A stretch of 64,000 nt of DNA from Polytrichum commune (lineage: Eukaryota; Streptophyta; Polytrichopsida; Polytrichales; Polytrichaceae). This document shows, in pieces, positions 35,340-46,712 of this stretch. The translations under genes and the position numbers were made by a program. The DNA lies in assembly GCA_950295325.1 (NCBI GenBank), contig OX485805.1, positions 21,067,501-21,131,500 of the forward strand, read 5' to 3'. The notes under the pieces are model-generated. The model had not been told where the DNA came from and ran no database searches. It saw nothing but the letters and a program-made list of their open reading frames with translations. Numbering within the stretch: the first letter of the stretch is position 1; each line of letters begins with the position of its first letter.

Positions 35340-37190
35340 AGGTAGATGTCCAAACTTGTACGGATACCTATATTTCAGTGGTGTATGGTTGGGTTCGAAT
35401 TCAACAATGGACACCACAAAGACGCGTGTTGAAAAGAGATTGGATTATGAACTCAAAAATTGTCAATTGTTCTAGATGCAATAATCAAAATATTAGGGTA
35501 TTTTATATGATGCATTTAATAACTCATAAAATCCTCACTTCGATAATGAATAGGACATGCCCACAAGCTCCCAAATCAATAAGGAAAGTGGCTACATGCG
35601 TGATTTGAATTTGCTAATCATCTCGCTGTGAGCGCGATTTCGTGCCCACAACTCAACTTAAACTTTAAAAAACATCAAAACATTAGAGTTAGTAATTGTT
35701 TAGTTAGTTTGGAGTTAGATTCAGTTGGAATTTAGACCCTTGTGGTGTTAAGTTGTATGCTTATGTTATTTAGTGAGGGAGATAGAAAATGAGTTTAATT
35801 GGTTCTATTTGAGTGGGTAAAATGCCTTGTTCAAGGGACTTGACGTCAACGGGTTGGTCGTTAGGCTTAAGCCAGTGTCCATTTTAGGAGGGGGGGTCCG
35901 CAATATTTGGATTAGGCACTGGATCCTTGTATCCAGGGGGCCGGGAGTCCCTGGTAGGGGAGATGAGGTCGTTTTTTTCAGTCTCTCTCGGACGAGTTAA
36001 GGAGGCAGGGGAAGCCGCCGCTAGAGGCACGAAACGACTGCATTCGCCCAAGGGCAGCAGGTGTCACATTGAGTGAATGGACGGGGAGGGGAAGGTAATC
36101 ACATCTGAGACTTTGGCGCCGCTGGTGGGCGAGCTGAGAGTTCGGCGTTGGGAGTTGAAGAGCACCAGGTTGCAGTTTAGATGCGGAACAAGGGAGCTCA
36201 GGTGAGGGAGATCGAGCTTGTAAAGATGGGATGCCAACGGCACAAGAGGCGTCTGAAAAAATTGCGGCCTTAGATTCGGAACTGAAAGTGGGCGGCCACC
36301 CCATATTCACTCTGGGATTGAGCGAAGAATGACGGGATCGTGTGTGACCTCTAAAGATAAACGACGGCATTCGAATTGCTTGGTTGTAATCCACTCTGCT
36401 CAATCTGCAAGTGAGCAGCTGTGTGAATGCTGGAGTTAAGGTGAGAACTGCGGAGCTGGGCGGCCAGGTTGGGAATGAGCATTGAGTTGAAGGGGGTTGT
36501 GGCATCAGGAAAGGTGGATGTTCTGAAACCAGGAGCAAAGCCTGGGAGACGGTGGCCTGGGAGCTTTCGCAAAGGTCAGGGAGCTGGGAGTATACAAGGC
36601 AGTCGGCTGGAACAGTTGGGTGATCCGTAGCAACTGGGCAGCCGTGGAAATGAGGAGGCTGCCAGCCAACAAAAGGGCAGTGAACACCTGGAATCAAAAT
36701 GGTTGGGAGTTGGGTTAGGTTAGGGGGTGAATGATAATAAGGGGTGGGGTTCGTGCTGAGTATATTCATTTGAAGTAGTGGGTGGAGTTGTGGCTATAAG
36801 GGAGGCCAAGCTAATGGTTGATCTTAGTGTTGGCTATGATGCACATTTAGGATAGTACATTGTGGTAGGTTTGTGGTTGTTTTAGTGCAAAAAGAGGAAG
36901 ATCTAAAAGAGTGCATGCGTGTGGCAATGACTCCAAAGGAGTGGAGTATTTCTAAATACTTGTCACTTGTGATCTTTGAATAAAGAATTGTGTGTTCAAC
37001 ATTACTATTGGAAGAGCATTGGAAGTTGGGTTCTGAGGCCATGGGAATTAAGCAGTGACATGTGAGCCATAGGCTCTCACCCGGACTACGACACATAAGG
37101 GTGGGGGTTTATGGCTGACACTCGCGCCAATTGTTTGTTTCATAATTATGAGAAGTGGATGCGGAGGAGAGAAGTGCCACTTTTAAGACC
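35340..37190 (+). repeat. Dispersed repeat family D, copy split by an LTR insertion
   Basis: The left half (35340-35626) aligns with 61684-61925: GGTTGGGTTCGAATTC against GGTTGGGTGTAAACC, AAGAGATTGGA, AACTCATAAA, AAGGAAAGTG and TAATCATCT. The right half continues after the inserted LTR at 37121-37190 with TATGAGAAGTGGATGCGGAG and TTTTAAGACCCGCCTA, again as in 61950-62000. The inserted sequence is 35627-37120. Confidence 0.6.
35622..37125 (+). mobile_element. LTR-bounded element 2 (solo LTR or non-autonomous), with 5-bp target duplication
   Basis: The element is 35627-37120 (1,494 bp). It begins TGTGAGC and ends GCTGACA and is flanked by perfect CTCGC duplications at 35622-35626 and 37121-37125. 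The starts of elements 1 and 2 share a TGTGAGC...TGCCCACA layout, and both end in CACCCGGACTA, GAC and TAAGGGTGG words. The middle is unrelated between them. A 263-codon minus-strand frame (35978-36769) lies inside a G+C-rich patch and has no recognisable domain. I read the whole as a solo LTR nested in a family D repeat. Confidence 0.75.
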
Positions 37191-38455
37191 CGCCTACCTT
37201 ATGTGCCAATATAGCACGGCCCAAAACTTATGTAGCACATTGGAACACATAATAGCAACTCTTTACAAACTACGGAGCTAAATCGGCACTTCAAGTGATG
37301 GCACACGCTCTCAAGAGGAAAGGGGTGCTATGAAAGGGGTCCCAATATTCATCAATCTTTTATTATAAAAAATGATTTTGTTGTAATTATCACACAATCC
37401 ATTAGCTAGTTGGAGGTTTCTACATACTCCAACACAAACAATATCACCACTTAATAAGTGTGGGCCGATAGGTACAGACTTGACATGGTCTACTGGAAAG
37501 CTTGCCGTGATCCACTCGGGCTAGTGTCGATTGAATTACTTAGAGAAATGAGGGCGGGTGTATATTTTGGTCAAGGTCCACGAAACTTGGGGTCCAACAT
37601 TGCCATTTCATGGACTTTACTTTTGGGCTGAAGATTGGACTTGAGCTTGAAATTTAGTTTCTCAAATTGGAAGGCTTATTTTCTTGAGTTGGGGTGGATA
37701 AGATTTGGCAAGAATGTCATGTCACATTAGTACCAATTCATTATTTTTGTATTTGGATTCAAGCTCTAGACTATATTCTTTGGATCCAAAACTTCACTCT
37801 CGATCAATAGGATTGCTCCATTTCAAAGTCTCATAGATCTCAAAACTAATCTCAACCCATGCAAGTCAGCAATGGCCTGATGGGGTTTTGGAAACAAGAA
37901 AATTGATCATTTCTTTTTGTTAACTTGGGTATATTACTTTCTTATAAATATAAACCTTTATTAAAGTAATCATCCTTCTAGTGAACTTTCCCAATTAAAA
38001 ATATACGTTGAAAGTATAGTTCATATAGGGAAAATACTATGTATGGTACAACGTACAATTCCATGCAATATGTAATATTTTTAGTCACTATTTCTACACA
38101 TGGTTGTATTTTTATTTCAATCCTTGAAGCTGTCACTTGTGAAGGTAAGTTTGAGCCTTGAGACAAAATTTCATTCTATAAAACCTTAAAGTGCATTGTT
38201 TACGAAAGTTTACAATCAAAATCTTTCTACATGGATGTATGCCATGTCAAGATGTTAAATTTAAATCTCAAATCATATTGATATAATCTTTGGGTGCTTT
38301 GTAAGAAATTCCATTGTTGTTTGAATGAAATTTGAATATGAAAATTTGGATATCTTAAAATATGATGTCTTCAAGAAACATATGGTATCCTTTAATAATT
38401 AACCCACCCTAAAACTCCATCTCATCTCATCTCATTTCCTTTGGAAACATGTTGT
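37191..38455. other. Noncoding stretch, nothing recognised
   Basis: AT-rich sequence without sustained frames, terminal repeats or microsatellites of note. Confidence 0.5.
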
Positions 38456-39665
38456 AACGTTTTGTAAAATTAGCTCGGGGCGTTCACACCCCTTACGTTT
38501 TGTAACCACGTGCGATAATGGGGTATTTATGCACCTTTCAATACGTTTTCCTTTCCTATTCGTAGATAAAAACCTACATTGACGTATTTTTAGCACTCTA
38601 TGTTTATTTGTAATTTTTTAGAGAGGCTAAAATTTGGCACAATGTTTTTTTAATAAATCATACAACTACCAAATAGTGGACGGACTACTATAGCATTGCG
38701 AAACCAACTATGTGAGCAACAAACATTCCATACTATTCAAATTGTCATTCATTTGGTTTTAATTAATAATACAAATTCTAAAACATTCAAAATACAACCA
38801 ATAGCACTTGATTACTAGTTAAAGAGTTACCAACAAACATGGAGTTAACAAAGTATACAAACTGAAATAGACAAGTTGTAAAATACAGACGAACAAAACA
38901 AGAATTACAACCAATTGTGATTTGACATGAAATTGTGCACAACTACCTACTCCAAAACAAGGTTGTATTCAAATACAAGAAACCTAAATACAAAAAATTA
39001 AAAACATTTACTTTAATTACGTTCACAAACACATTCAACTATAATCCCATTCAAACCTCGTAACAAACATTTACAACCTAATCCCTAAACCAAACACATG
39101 CGGAAAACATTGCAAAGTGGCCACTATGTACCATCAATCTGCATGAAAGAAACCCTAGAAAAAACGTGAGCTTGACGATCAAGGATTGAGGTTGTGACAA
39201 AATCTAAATTGATTGTAGGAAACGATTGAGGGTAATAGTGGAGGTTGTCAGGTTCTAAGCATCTAGCAAGATCCCACATGTTCAACACCGTTGCAAAACC
39301 CAACAACCGTTGAGAAGCACCAACACATTCCGTCTCTCAAAATAAACCCACAACATTTCCCTTCATACTAACGCGCTTGGTTCAAATTTGGACAAAAACT
39401 ACACACTTCCTCATCCAAGTAGTCAAACCCATAATTATGTCTACTAATCCTACTACACACTTTTAGTGGGATCCTATGTTTATAACCTTCTTTAGTATTA
39501 TTAAAATGAAGGAATTATCCACCACCCTATTTTACATATAATCATGTAGGGGTCATATTTCCAATGATATAGTAGATCTAACGAAATTATAAAATTTACC
39601 CTAAATGAATTAAATTGAGCTTATTTCTTTTATCTCACATGGTTTTCTAAAATTCCGATATTCAC
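38456..39665 (+). repeat. Dispersed repeat family H, copy 1 (full)
   Basis: About 1.2 kb that recurs in the same orientation at 55296-56140. Shared landmarks in order include GTGCGATAATGGGGTATTTA, GTGAGCAACAAACATTCCAT, TGTCATTCATTTGGTTTTAA, CATCTAGC, TTCAAATTTGGACAAA, AGTAGTCAAACCCATAA and AATCATGTAGGGG. It carries 384 bp (38876-39259) that are missing from copy 2. A short minus-strand frame (39124-39306) lies mainly in that extra part. No domain was recognised; it could be a low-copy transposon or an old segmental copy. Confidence 0.75.
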
Positions 39666-39730
39666 CTCCCCAAGAAAATTGGGGAGTGGTCAAATAAAAG
39701 AGATGCCATTTATTCAATAAAGTTATCCTC

Positions 39731-39993
39731 TAAGTCATCCAACTACACCGTTTATGATACTTAGTGTCACTAACTATATGGAGTTACGTAGTGCTATAAC
39801 TTTCTACGAAGAATGTAATTTTTATCAAAAATAATAGTACTATTTTATAATGTCCATACAACCTACTCAATCTTCACAAGTTGAAAATGAAATGTATAGT
39901 AGGAGATTGTACCATTGCGTAATTTCCAAAAAGTAAGTGACACTAGATACCATAAATGATGTAGTATTTTGGTCAGTAGTTGGATGCCTTACC
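39731..39993. mobile_element. Family G MITE, copy 1 (long inverted repeats)
   Basis: A 263-bp unit with arms of about 60 bases. The left arm has CATCCAACTAC, then TTTATGATAC, then AGTGTCACTA. The right arm has the mirrored TAGTGTCACTTAC and CATCCAACTA when reverse-complemented. The sub-terminal GGAAATTACGCAATG word (reverse complement) is shared with the copy at 62968-63217. Noncoding; target duplication not resolved. Confidence 0.65.
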
Positions 39994-40011
39994 TACAAAA
40001 AATTTCATGTT

Positions 40012-40459
40012 CAATAAATTATAAGTGCATGCTTGGGTTTAGTACTAATTCCCAAAACATGCATTATTTCACCAACCCTCAGGATTAGTGTGGGCTGAAA
40101 GTTTTGCCAAGTGATATTCAATTCATGAATACAAGTTCATAATCATATCTTCCAAGAAAATTAGAGCATGTTCTAAGGTCTTTGTAGAGCGCATAATTTG
40201 TTTGGGTGAGCTTGAAGAGTCTTCTTCTACTACATCTTTTGTTCAGCTAGCACCACTCACACTTGAGGCATTTCCTAACACCAAGAAATTGAAGAGAGCT
40301 TCTATTGAGAGTTTCGAACACTTTGACACTTTGGACTCCCTAAACCCTATATCTTCTAGTGGCACTAATTTCATAATGCAAAGAAAATTAGTATCACCTT
40401 CACTAATTTCCCACATGCATGATTAGCCCACCTTCACTCAATGGGGACAATCAGTGTAC
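40012..40459. mobile_element. Family B inverted-repeat element, copy 2
   Basis: Interior blocks ATTAGTGTGGGCTGAAA, AATTCATGAATAC, CTTCTTCTACTACA and TCTTCTAGTGGCACTAATTT follow the same order as in the copy at 50909-51339. The right end TGGGGACAATCAGTGTAC is the diverged inverse of the family terminus. The 74-codon plus frame here (MGELEESS...) is open in both this copy and, shifted, in copy 4, but no domain is recognised. Confidence 0.6.
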
Positions 40460-41462
40460 TGACCATGAGGAAAAATGATTTATAATTCATGGTCACAGTT
40501 GGCGATCCGAAGACCATGACCAATACAAATGCATGTCACATTTTCAAGCTTTGGTCAAGCATCATAGTATAAAACATAGCTAGAATGAGATGTGATATTC
40601 ATGATGAGATTAGAAAATTAGAAAATAAACCAATGAAAGAACCAAACATAATTATAATACATTCAACTACTTCTAGAATAAAACTTGCTAAAAAACGTAA
40701 ATTGCTCTTTAACATGACCACCCTTATGTTTTGTTGAGATGACCTATTTGGGTTCGTCACCACAAAATTTGGATGAACACCAAGCATTATCCACTTTTGA
40801 GTATGTAGGATTCCATGCCATTTTCTCGTCCATTTTTTGACATGCTCAACCATTTTCACTGCCAATTTTGGTGACATATGTAAAATGAAGTGGGGCCACC
40901 ACTCGTTTATCAACCAAGTAGAGATTTTTAAAGCAATGGTCATGGTCATGGTCATTGGTCACTAATGAAGTTGGCCCTTAGTTTAGTGGGATACGATTGA
41001 CATAAATCAACAACAAACTTGAGAGAGGTGATATTTTGCCGCACCCACCATGGTAGGTGTTGTGTACCTACTTCAATGAGTAGAAGTAAACAAGAAACGA
41101 ATTGTATAGGAATTTCATTTTTAAAGTTTCCAAGTACTCTCATCTAGAAAGCACAACTAGAGCTAGACGCAAACCTCTCTGAGTTGGGCCCTTACCACTA
41201 TTACCAAGGTAAAGGGGGTCTAGTAAAACAAGACCCGCATAGGTTTGTGACCAGTATATTCAATTTATTCATGTACACCAATTCAGAGTTTTGATGTTAA
41301 TTTTGGGGTCAACTTCTTTTTTAGAGTATTAAATATGTTATATTAAATTTTCATGTGTTTTCACCTCGCGTCAGAGTAGTATGGTCCCAACTTCAAGAGG
41401 TGGGCATCTAGCCATGGCTAAGAAGCACCCAACTCCAAGTTGACATACTAACTTAACGATGT
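40460..41462. other. Noncoding stretch with a Tourist-like end fragment
   Basis: Around 40930-40970 the sequence GGTCATTGGTCACTAATGAAG followed by TTGGCCCTTAG resembles the right end of the Tourist-like family at 277-788, but no matching left end was found. No gene seen. Confidence 0.4.
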
Positions 41463-41799
41463 TAACACAATCCTACCTCTTTAATACGACAATCGATAAT
41501 ACATTAACCTTGATATAATGACATATATTTTGTAAATTGAACTTTCTAGTTAGAATATACCTCTATAATACGATTGTGACACTGTTAAAATGTCATATTA
41601 TAGAGGTAATAAATGCATATCTAAAGGGTCACACACACACACACACATCTATATATATATATAAGTACATAGTTCATATAAGATTTATGTAACTTTCACA
41701 AATACAATGTGGATAAAAATAGAATTTATTGTAAAATGATGTTAGAACATGGGAACTAAGGGAATAAGGTACTCTATCTCAAAACCTAAGCAAAGAAAC

Positions 41800-42400
41800 T
41801 CATTAGTTTTTGTCTCTCTTACAAAAGATTTTACGCAAAGCATGGGACTCTTCCATTGGGATCATTAATTTCATGAATACAAAACATAGGCAAAATGGGC
41901 CTTGGAAACCACTTGATTGGCAACATGGAATTTTTGGTAAAATAATTCCCTCCCCCCTCAACAAAGTCTCCAAAATTTGGCTTTTACTTAGAGGCATCAC
42001 ACTTTGGACAATTTGAATTGCAATGAATGACCTCACCTTTAACAACAGTCGTTGGGAGGTCAACAAAATGCAGCAAACAATCAAGCAAGGAATTCTTGAG
42101 TATGCTAGAAGTGAACGGGGTATTGCACATTGGGCACTAGAGAAGGCTATCAACTACAATGATGTGATTGGTCAATATGATAAGATATGGGGAGGCAATG
42201 AACTCATGTACCATAGAAACAACACTAGAACCATTCATTGGAACATCAAAACGCCTAATGTGGGCTTTGTTAGTCATGTTTAGGTTGCTTATGCAATCAA
42301 GGTTGTTTTGGTTTCACCAAGTTCACCCAAGAGAGACCACCATCTCTATGAGCGGGTTTCGGGTGTGTGGTAGAGGTTTTTTGCAAACGAAATAAACTTG
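41800..42400 (+). pseudogene. LINE ORF2 C-terminal tail, degenerate
   Basis: Two plus-strand frames run through 41810-42283. The first ends in WLLLRGITLWTI and, after one stop codon, the second continues as NDLTFNNSRW, then a segment with ALEKA and WGGNELMYHRNN. Tryptophan-rich segments of this kind follow the zinc-binding region in plant LINE polyproteins. This assignment is from the motif pattern only. Stops and the absence of RT upstream make it a relic. Confidence 0.4.
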
Positions 42401-42412
42401 TTTCAATTGTCA

Positions 42413-42449
<37 letters not shown>
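42413..42449. repeat. (CA)n microsatellite
   Basis: About 17 CA units. Other CA runs are near 7452-7471, 41633-41647 and 61508-61544. Confidence 0.95.
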
Positions 42450-42452
<3 letters not shown>

Positions 42453-42546
42453 TTTCACCTAAACCTTAAACTAAGGTGCACAATCTATTTTCAAGCGTTT
42501 GAAACTCAATATTTATCAATTTTCTTTGATATGCATATTTTCAAGA

Positions 42547-42825
42547 AGCTATTGAGATTGCACTTCTTTTGGTGGTAGTTTTGCTCAATTCCGAGTTGTA
42601 TTGGTTGAGTTATGACCGTTTGAAGGCAAGTTGAGTTTTAGAAGTTGATTTCAAGACAACGATGCACATTCTAAGGTCAGTTCTAATCCGATCACTCTAA
42701 TCTACATATTGATGGAAAGCTATTGAAATTGCAATTCTCTTGGTAGCAATTTTGCTCAATTATCAGTTGTATTGGCAAGTTATGACCATTTGAAGGTTGG
42801 TTGAGTTTAAGAAGTTGATTGACCT
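42547..42825 (+). repeat. Diverged tandem duplication, offset about 171 bp
   Basis: AAGCTATTGAGATTGCACTT...TTTTGCTCAATT...GTTGTATTGG...AGTTATGACCGTTTGAAGG at 42546-42650 recurs at 42717-42820 with substitutions. Noncoding in both copies. Confidence 0.7.
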
Positions 42826-43644
42826 CCACATGTTGTAAAATTGGCATATGTCAACATCATGCTCAATTGTTAGTTACATTTGCGAAGGACAACCCATTAC
42901 ATTTTACTCCTTTGGACGTAATGAGATCGTAGGTAAGATCGGAGAAGCTCAATAAGATAGTTGTTCCTAATTTGAAGTGGCAAGATGAGTGGACTATCGA
43001 TTCCGTTCTTGAAGTCCACATAGATTTCATTAAAGAAATTTGCATATTTGTAAAGACATTTGAAATAATATTTAACCTAATTATCCAATTCTTGATGTTT
43101 GAAGGATTCATATAATTACTTACAAATTATGAAGGAGGTAATTTTTAGGCCTTTAATTTATTATAAATATTTGAAATAAAGTAGAAAAATGAAATCCAAA
43201 GATTAGAAACAAACTAACAATTTGAGTGCCAAAAATAATGTTAAGTTATCAAGGAATGGCACCAAGAATCATTGAGTTCCAAATGACAATTATGACAAAG
43301 AAGTCCAATTTGTCATATTATAGAATTTGTAACACCTCGCTATACAATGGTTTTCTCATTTTCCAAACGTGTCATATTAAAGAGGTTGGACTCTAGCGCT
43401 TGGAAAAGAGACTTAAAAAAACACAATACGTAGGCATTTGAGAAAAAAAAAAAAAGGAAATGTTTGAAATAATATTTTGAAAATTCAAGAACTAGGGTTG
43501 TCTAGTTGGACCCTTGAGCAACTTCATGACCACCATCAACCCCGAAATTTGTTTTTTCAAGAATCATTTAACCAACACTAGCCCAATGGGTTCAATGTGT
43601 ACACACACCCAACCCCACGTGGCCCTTCTTGATAACATATAGGT

Positions 43645-44040
43645 ATACTAATTATACCAAATAGTGCATGTGGTACTAATTCCCAGAACATGCATTAATT
43701 TGCCAAGTCTTAAAATTAGTGAGGGCTCGAATTTTTATTGTTTGATACTAAATTCACAATTACATGTTCATTTACCATTCATTTCAAGATAAAATCAATG
43801 TGTGCTTTGAGGTGCTTGTAGAGTGCTAAAAAAAATTATATACAAGCGCGAGTTTGTCATTGAATGGTGCCACGATGAACAATGATGGCGTTTGCGTTGT
43901 ATAATGCCAAAATGAGTAGTGCTTCCTAGATCTTTTGGCGGCACTAATCTCACAACGTAAAGAAATTTAGTATCACATTCATTAATTCCCCACACACACT
44001 ATTAGCCCTCCCTCACTAATTGGGATGATCAGTGTGGTAG
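43645..44040. mobile_element. Family B inverted-repeat element, copy 3
   Basis: It shares AATTCCCAGAACATGCATTA, AAAATTAGTGAGGGCTC, GAATGGTGCCACGATGAA and the right end TAATTGGGATGATCAGTGTG with the other copies. The right end is the inverse of the copy 1 and copy 4 left ends. Noncoding. Confidence 0.65.
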
Positions 44041-45742
44041 ACCCACCTTCCAGAATTTGATATGACTAATCAAGTGTCCACTTGAACATTGTCATTGAAA
44101 TTGTACTCCCCACATGCAGTTTAACATATAACATTCTCCATTTAATTGATTCCCATTCAAATTTTGTAACTATACCCCACTTTGCATGATACTATATGCC
44201 ATGTTAATACTAATCATCCACACGAGGAATGCTATCTTATGAGTTTCACGTATTTCTAGCCCCCCACCCCCCCCCCTTCTTTTTTTAGTCATGAGAGTTT
44301 AGGAGAGGCTTGCAAAGGGATTAGTTAATCAACTCCAAACCTTGCCTACACATACTTGAAGTTTGCCACATCAAGGGGGAGGGAGGTTGACATGCATACC
44401 AACTAGCCCCCTCTCCCTTACCACATTAGAATGCATCCTAACCACACACAAAAAAAAAGGCCCTGTAGAAACCTTGGGTGCTTGGGAAAAAATAAATATA
44501 TAAAAACCCCATAAATATGTGGAAACATGGTTTCCGTAACAAAGCTATGTATGTTTCCACAAATTTTGGACTTTTGTTTTCAATCATGAAAGTTTATGAA
44601 GGACCTGCAAAGGGGTTAGTTGGTCAACTCCAGCCCCTGCCTACACAAACTGTTCTCCCTAATGGGATTGAAAATACATTAGGATGGTTTCAAACTAGCT
44701 AATTCTCTAGAGCAACATAGTGTGATAGCCTATGTGATGTAGAGGTTAATGTCCACTTGGTAATTCAATTAAAAGAAATACTTGAGGCCCCCTAGAACTA
44801 CATACTCAAATAATGATGGAAATTTATCTCTAATGGGTTTATATAGGGGGCATTCTAGCACAATGCATACCTCATTTTCTAGTACATTATAGGAGCAAAA
44901 GTGTCATAGTCTAGTATCTCTAGAGATAGGGATAGCTGTTCACCGTCCAATTTCAATGGCAAGTCTATGGTTTGAGGTGTAGTAGGCAACAATGATCCTG
45001 CGTTGTGGTGGAGTCAATGGTTGCTTCAAGTACAATTCACATTCAAAATTAGATTCTACCACCACCTCTATTGAAAACCCTCATCCCTTCTTAAAATTTA
45101 AAATACATGTCCCTCATGTTTGTACTCTTACTGAAACACTTGATGAGTAATTGGCATGGTCATTGTCCCATGGCCAAAGTCCAATATGGTGCCATGAACA
45201 ATTGGCACATGTCCTTGAGGCATTTGGATGTTCTATTTCATTTGCTTCATGATGGGGAATGTTATCATGTCAACGGTGAGTGGTGAGTGGTGACATTTGA
45301 TCACTAAGAGGGAAAAACAACATGAATATAGGGGCCCTTGTACCATATACCCGTGACTTTGTGAGACATTTTCCACATAAAAATTAATGAGCCCAAATCC
45401 CCATTATAGGTAGAATCTTTAAACTAACAAATGGATTGCACAAATTTTTCCCTATTGCAGTGTGCAAATTTCCCTCACCCTCCTCAACACCTCTCTCCAC
45501 ATCATTATAGTCAAATGCCATGTCTTCTACAAATGGATGGCTATTCAGACGTCTAGACATGTGTCAAGGTTTAGGTGTAGAAGTCACTTGAATAACCTTT
45601 CGGCATGTGTAGGAATCCCCACCATCTTAGGTGGAGACGTGATGGACATGAACATTCTTCAAACACAAAACCTAATAGTTAGGTGCCACATCAAAAATAA
45701 AAAACGTTGTGGATGCAATAAATACTATTGGGAAGCCTTACA
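44041..45742. other. Noncoding stretch with a diverged direct duplication
   Basis: Bases 44290-44345 and 44585-44640 are a direct duplication (TGCAAAGGG, TTAGTTGGTCAACTCCAG, CTGCCTACACA) offset by about 296. A 13-base inverted pair (TGTGGAAACATGG / TATGTTTCCACA) lies at 44518-44562. The 111-codon frame at 45462-45797 has no recognisable domain and overlaps the opposite-strand methyltransferase-like stretch. Confidence 0.5.
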
Positions 45743-46712
45743 TCACACGACAAGCTTACTTACTAATGTGAGAGTGTTTAGCCACCTTCCCAACTGATGC
45801 ATTGTCATCAACAAGGGAATGTAAATGAGCCTCACTTGCAAAATGGAGGGGAGCATGAGGTGCATCACACAATGGAGCAAGAACAATGCCATAAGTTTTA
45901 GAATCTCCCGCTTATGATACAAGATGGTGATTTCTTTGTTTGCAAGCATGGATAGACACACCCAAATAGTTTTAACCAAATAACAATTAGAAATAGTTGA
46001 ACTTACAACATTCCAAGGATTAATATGAGAATGGGAAAATGCAACACATGTGGATGCATAGGCATCTAGAACCACTCCTCCAAGTTTAATTAATTTTTTA
46101 ATCAACACTTGCATTGACTATGAGTCTTTCTCCCTACCACCTCTCCAAGGGACTGCTCTATTCATGGGCTGAGTACCCGCTTTTGTTAGGTTAAAGAAGA
46201 TATACATGCCCTCAATATCCAAGGTCAATGCAACACTGTGTTTTTTAAAGTCAAATTGTACATAAGACATCTTACTATGCACACTCAATGGCAAGGAAAC
46301 GCCAAGTTTGAAGGCCATGATAATAAACAACAACAACAACAATACCCATTAGTCAAAGGACACAAACATTGATACAAACCACCCAATATTGAAACAATAC
46401 AAACATCAATTCCAAAACTTATAAGGGTTGGTCATCGACGCCTCACTGGTCCTTTGCGGTTGTGAAGTTATGAGTAGCAAAGTAAGTCATTGTGTCCTTT
46501 CTAACAACTTTAAGTTCAATGATCGTTAAGAGCATGCATGCATTATTAGCGAGGTATGCATACACAAATGTAAACAAATCTTCAATATGGCTCCAGTCAT
46601 GTTTGTTCCAATCAATAATAGATTGTGGTGGAGAAGAAACATTGGGCATTGGGAGGCCTTTTGGAGGGTCACCAATAATCAAATCAAACTTGGAGCCACA
46701 TGCATACACCCG
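45743..46712 (-). pseudogene. DNA methyltransferase-like (class beta, N4/N6-amino type) frame, degenerate
   Basis: The first segment (46712-46443) reads FDLIIGDPPKGLP, matching the catalytic DPPY-type motif IV of amino-methyltransferases, then DWNKHDWSHIEDLF and a hydrophobic strand (ACMLLTI). After about 130 noncoding bases a second segment (46314-45743) reads SKMSYVQFDF, VALTLDIEGMYI, PWRGGREKDS, one in-frame stop (46118-46120), then KLIKLGGVVLDAYASTC, matching the S-adenosylmethionine-binding motif I. Motif IV before motif I is the class beta order. A GTAAGT donor at 46006-46001, and a reading-frame shift giving SKTYGIVLAPL near 45890, suggest introns or indels. The partner enzyme, substrate and origin are unknown. 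Confidence 0.5.

Larger units (their letters stand above)
41465..43393. mobile_element. Mariner/pogo-type element, about 1.9 kb, with foreign interior
   Basis: The left end includes CCTACCTCTTTAATACGACA and the right end is the inverse (TGTCATATTAAAGAGGTTGG), both next to TA (41463-41464 and 43394-43395). A sub-terminal perfect 13-base palindromic pair, TACCTCTATAATA and TATTATAGAGGTA, lies at about 41570-41615. These ends match the pogo deletion derivative at 54187-55174. The interior contains a LINE tail (41800-42400) and a diverged direct repeat (42547-42820) instead of a transposase, so it is a composite. Confidence 0.6.

Noticed and set aside
35978-36769. A 263-codon minus-strand frame as a real gene
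   Set aside because: It lies wholly inside an LTR-bounded insertion, is Ser/Pro/Leu-rich, shows no domain, and a G+C-rich patch lowers stop frequency by itself.
36824-37096. A 90-codon minus-strand frame near the end of LTR element 2
   Set aside because: It lies in the LTR terminal block shared with element 1, where the frame is not kept.
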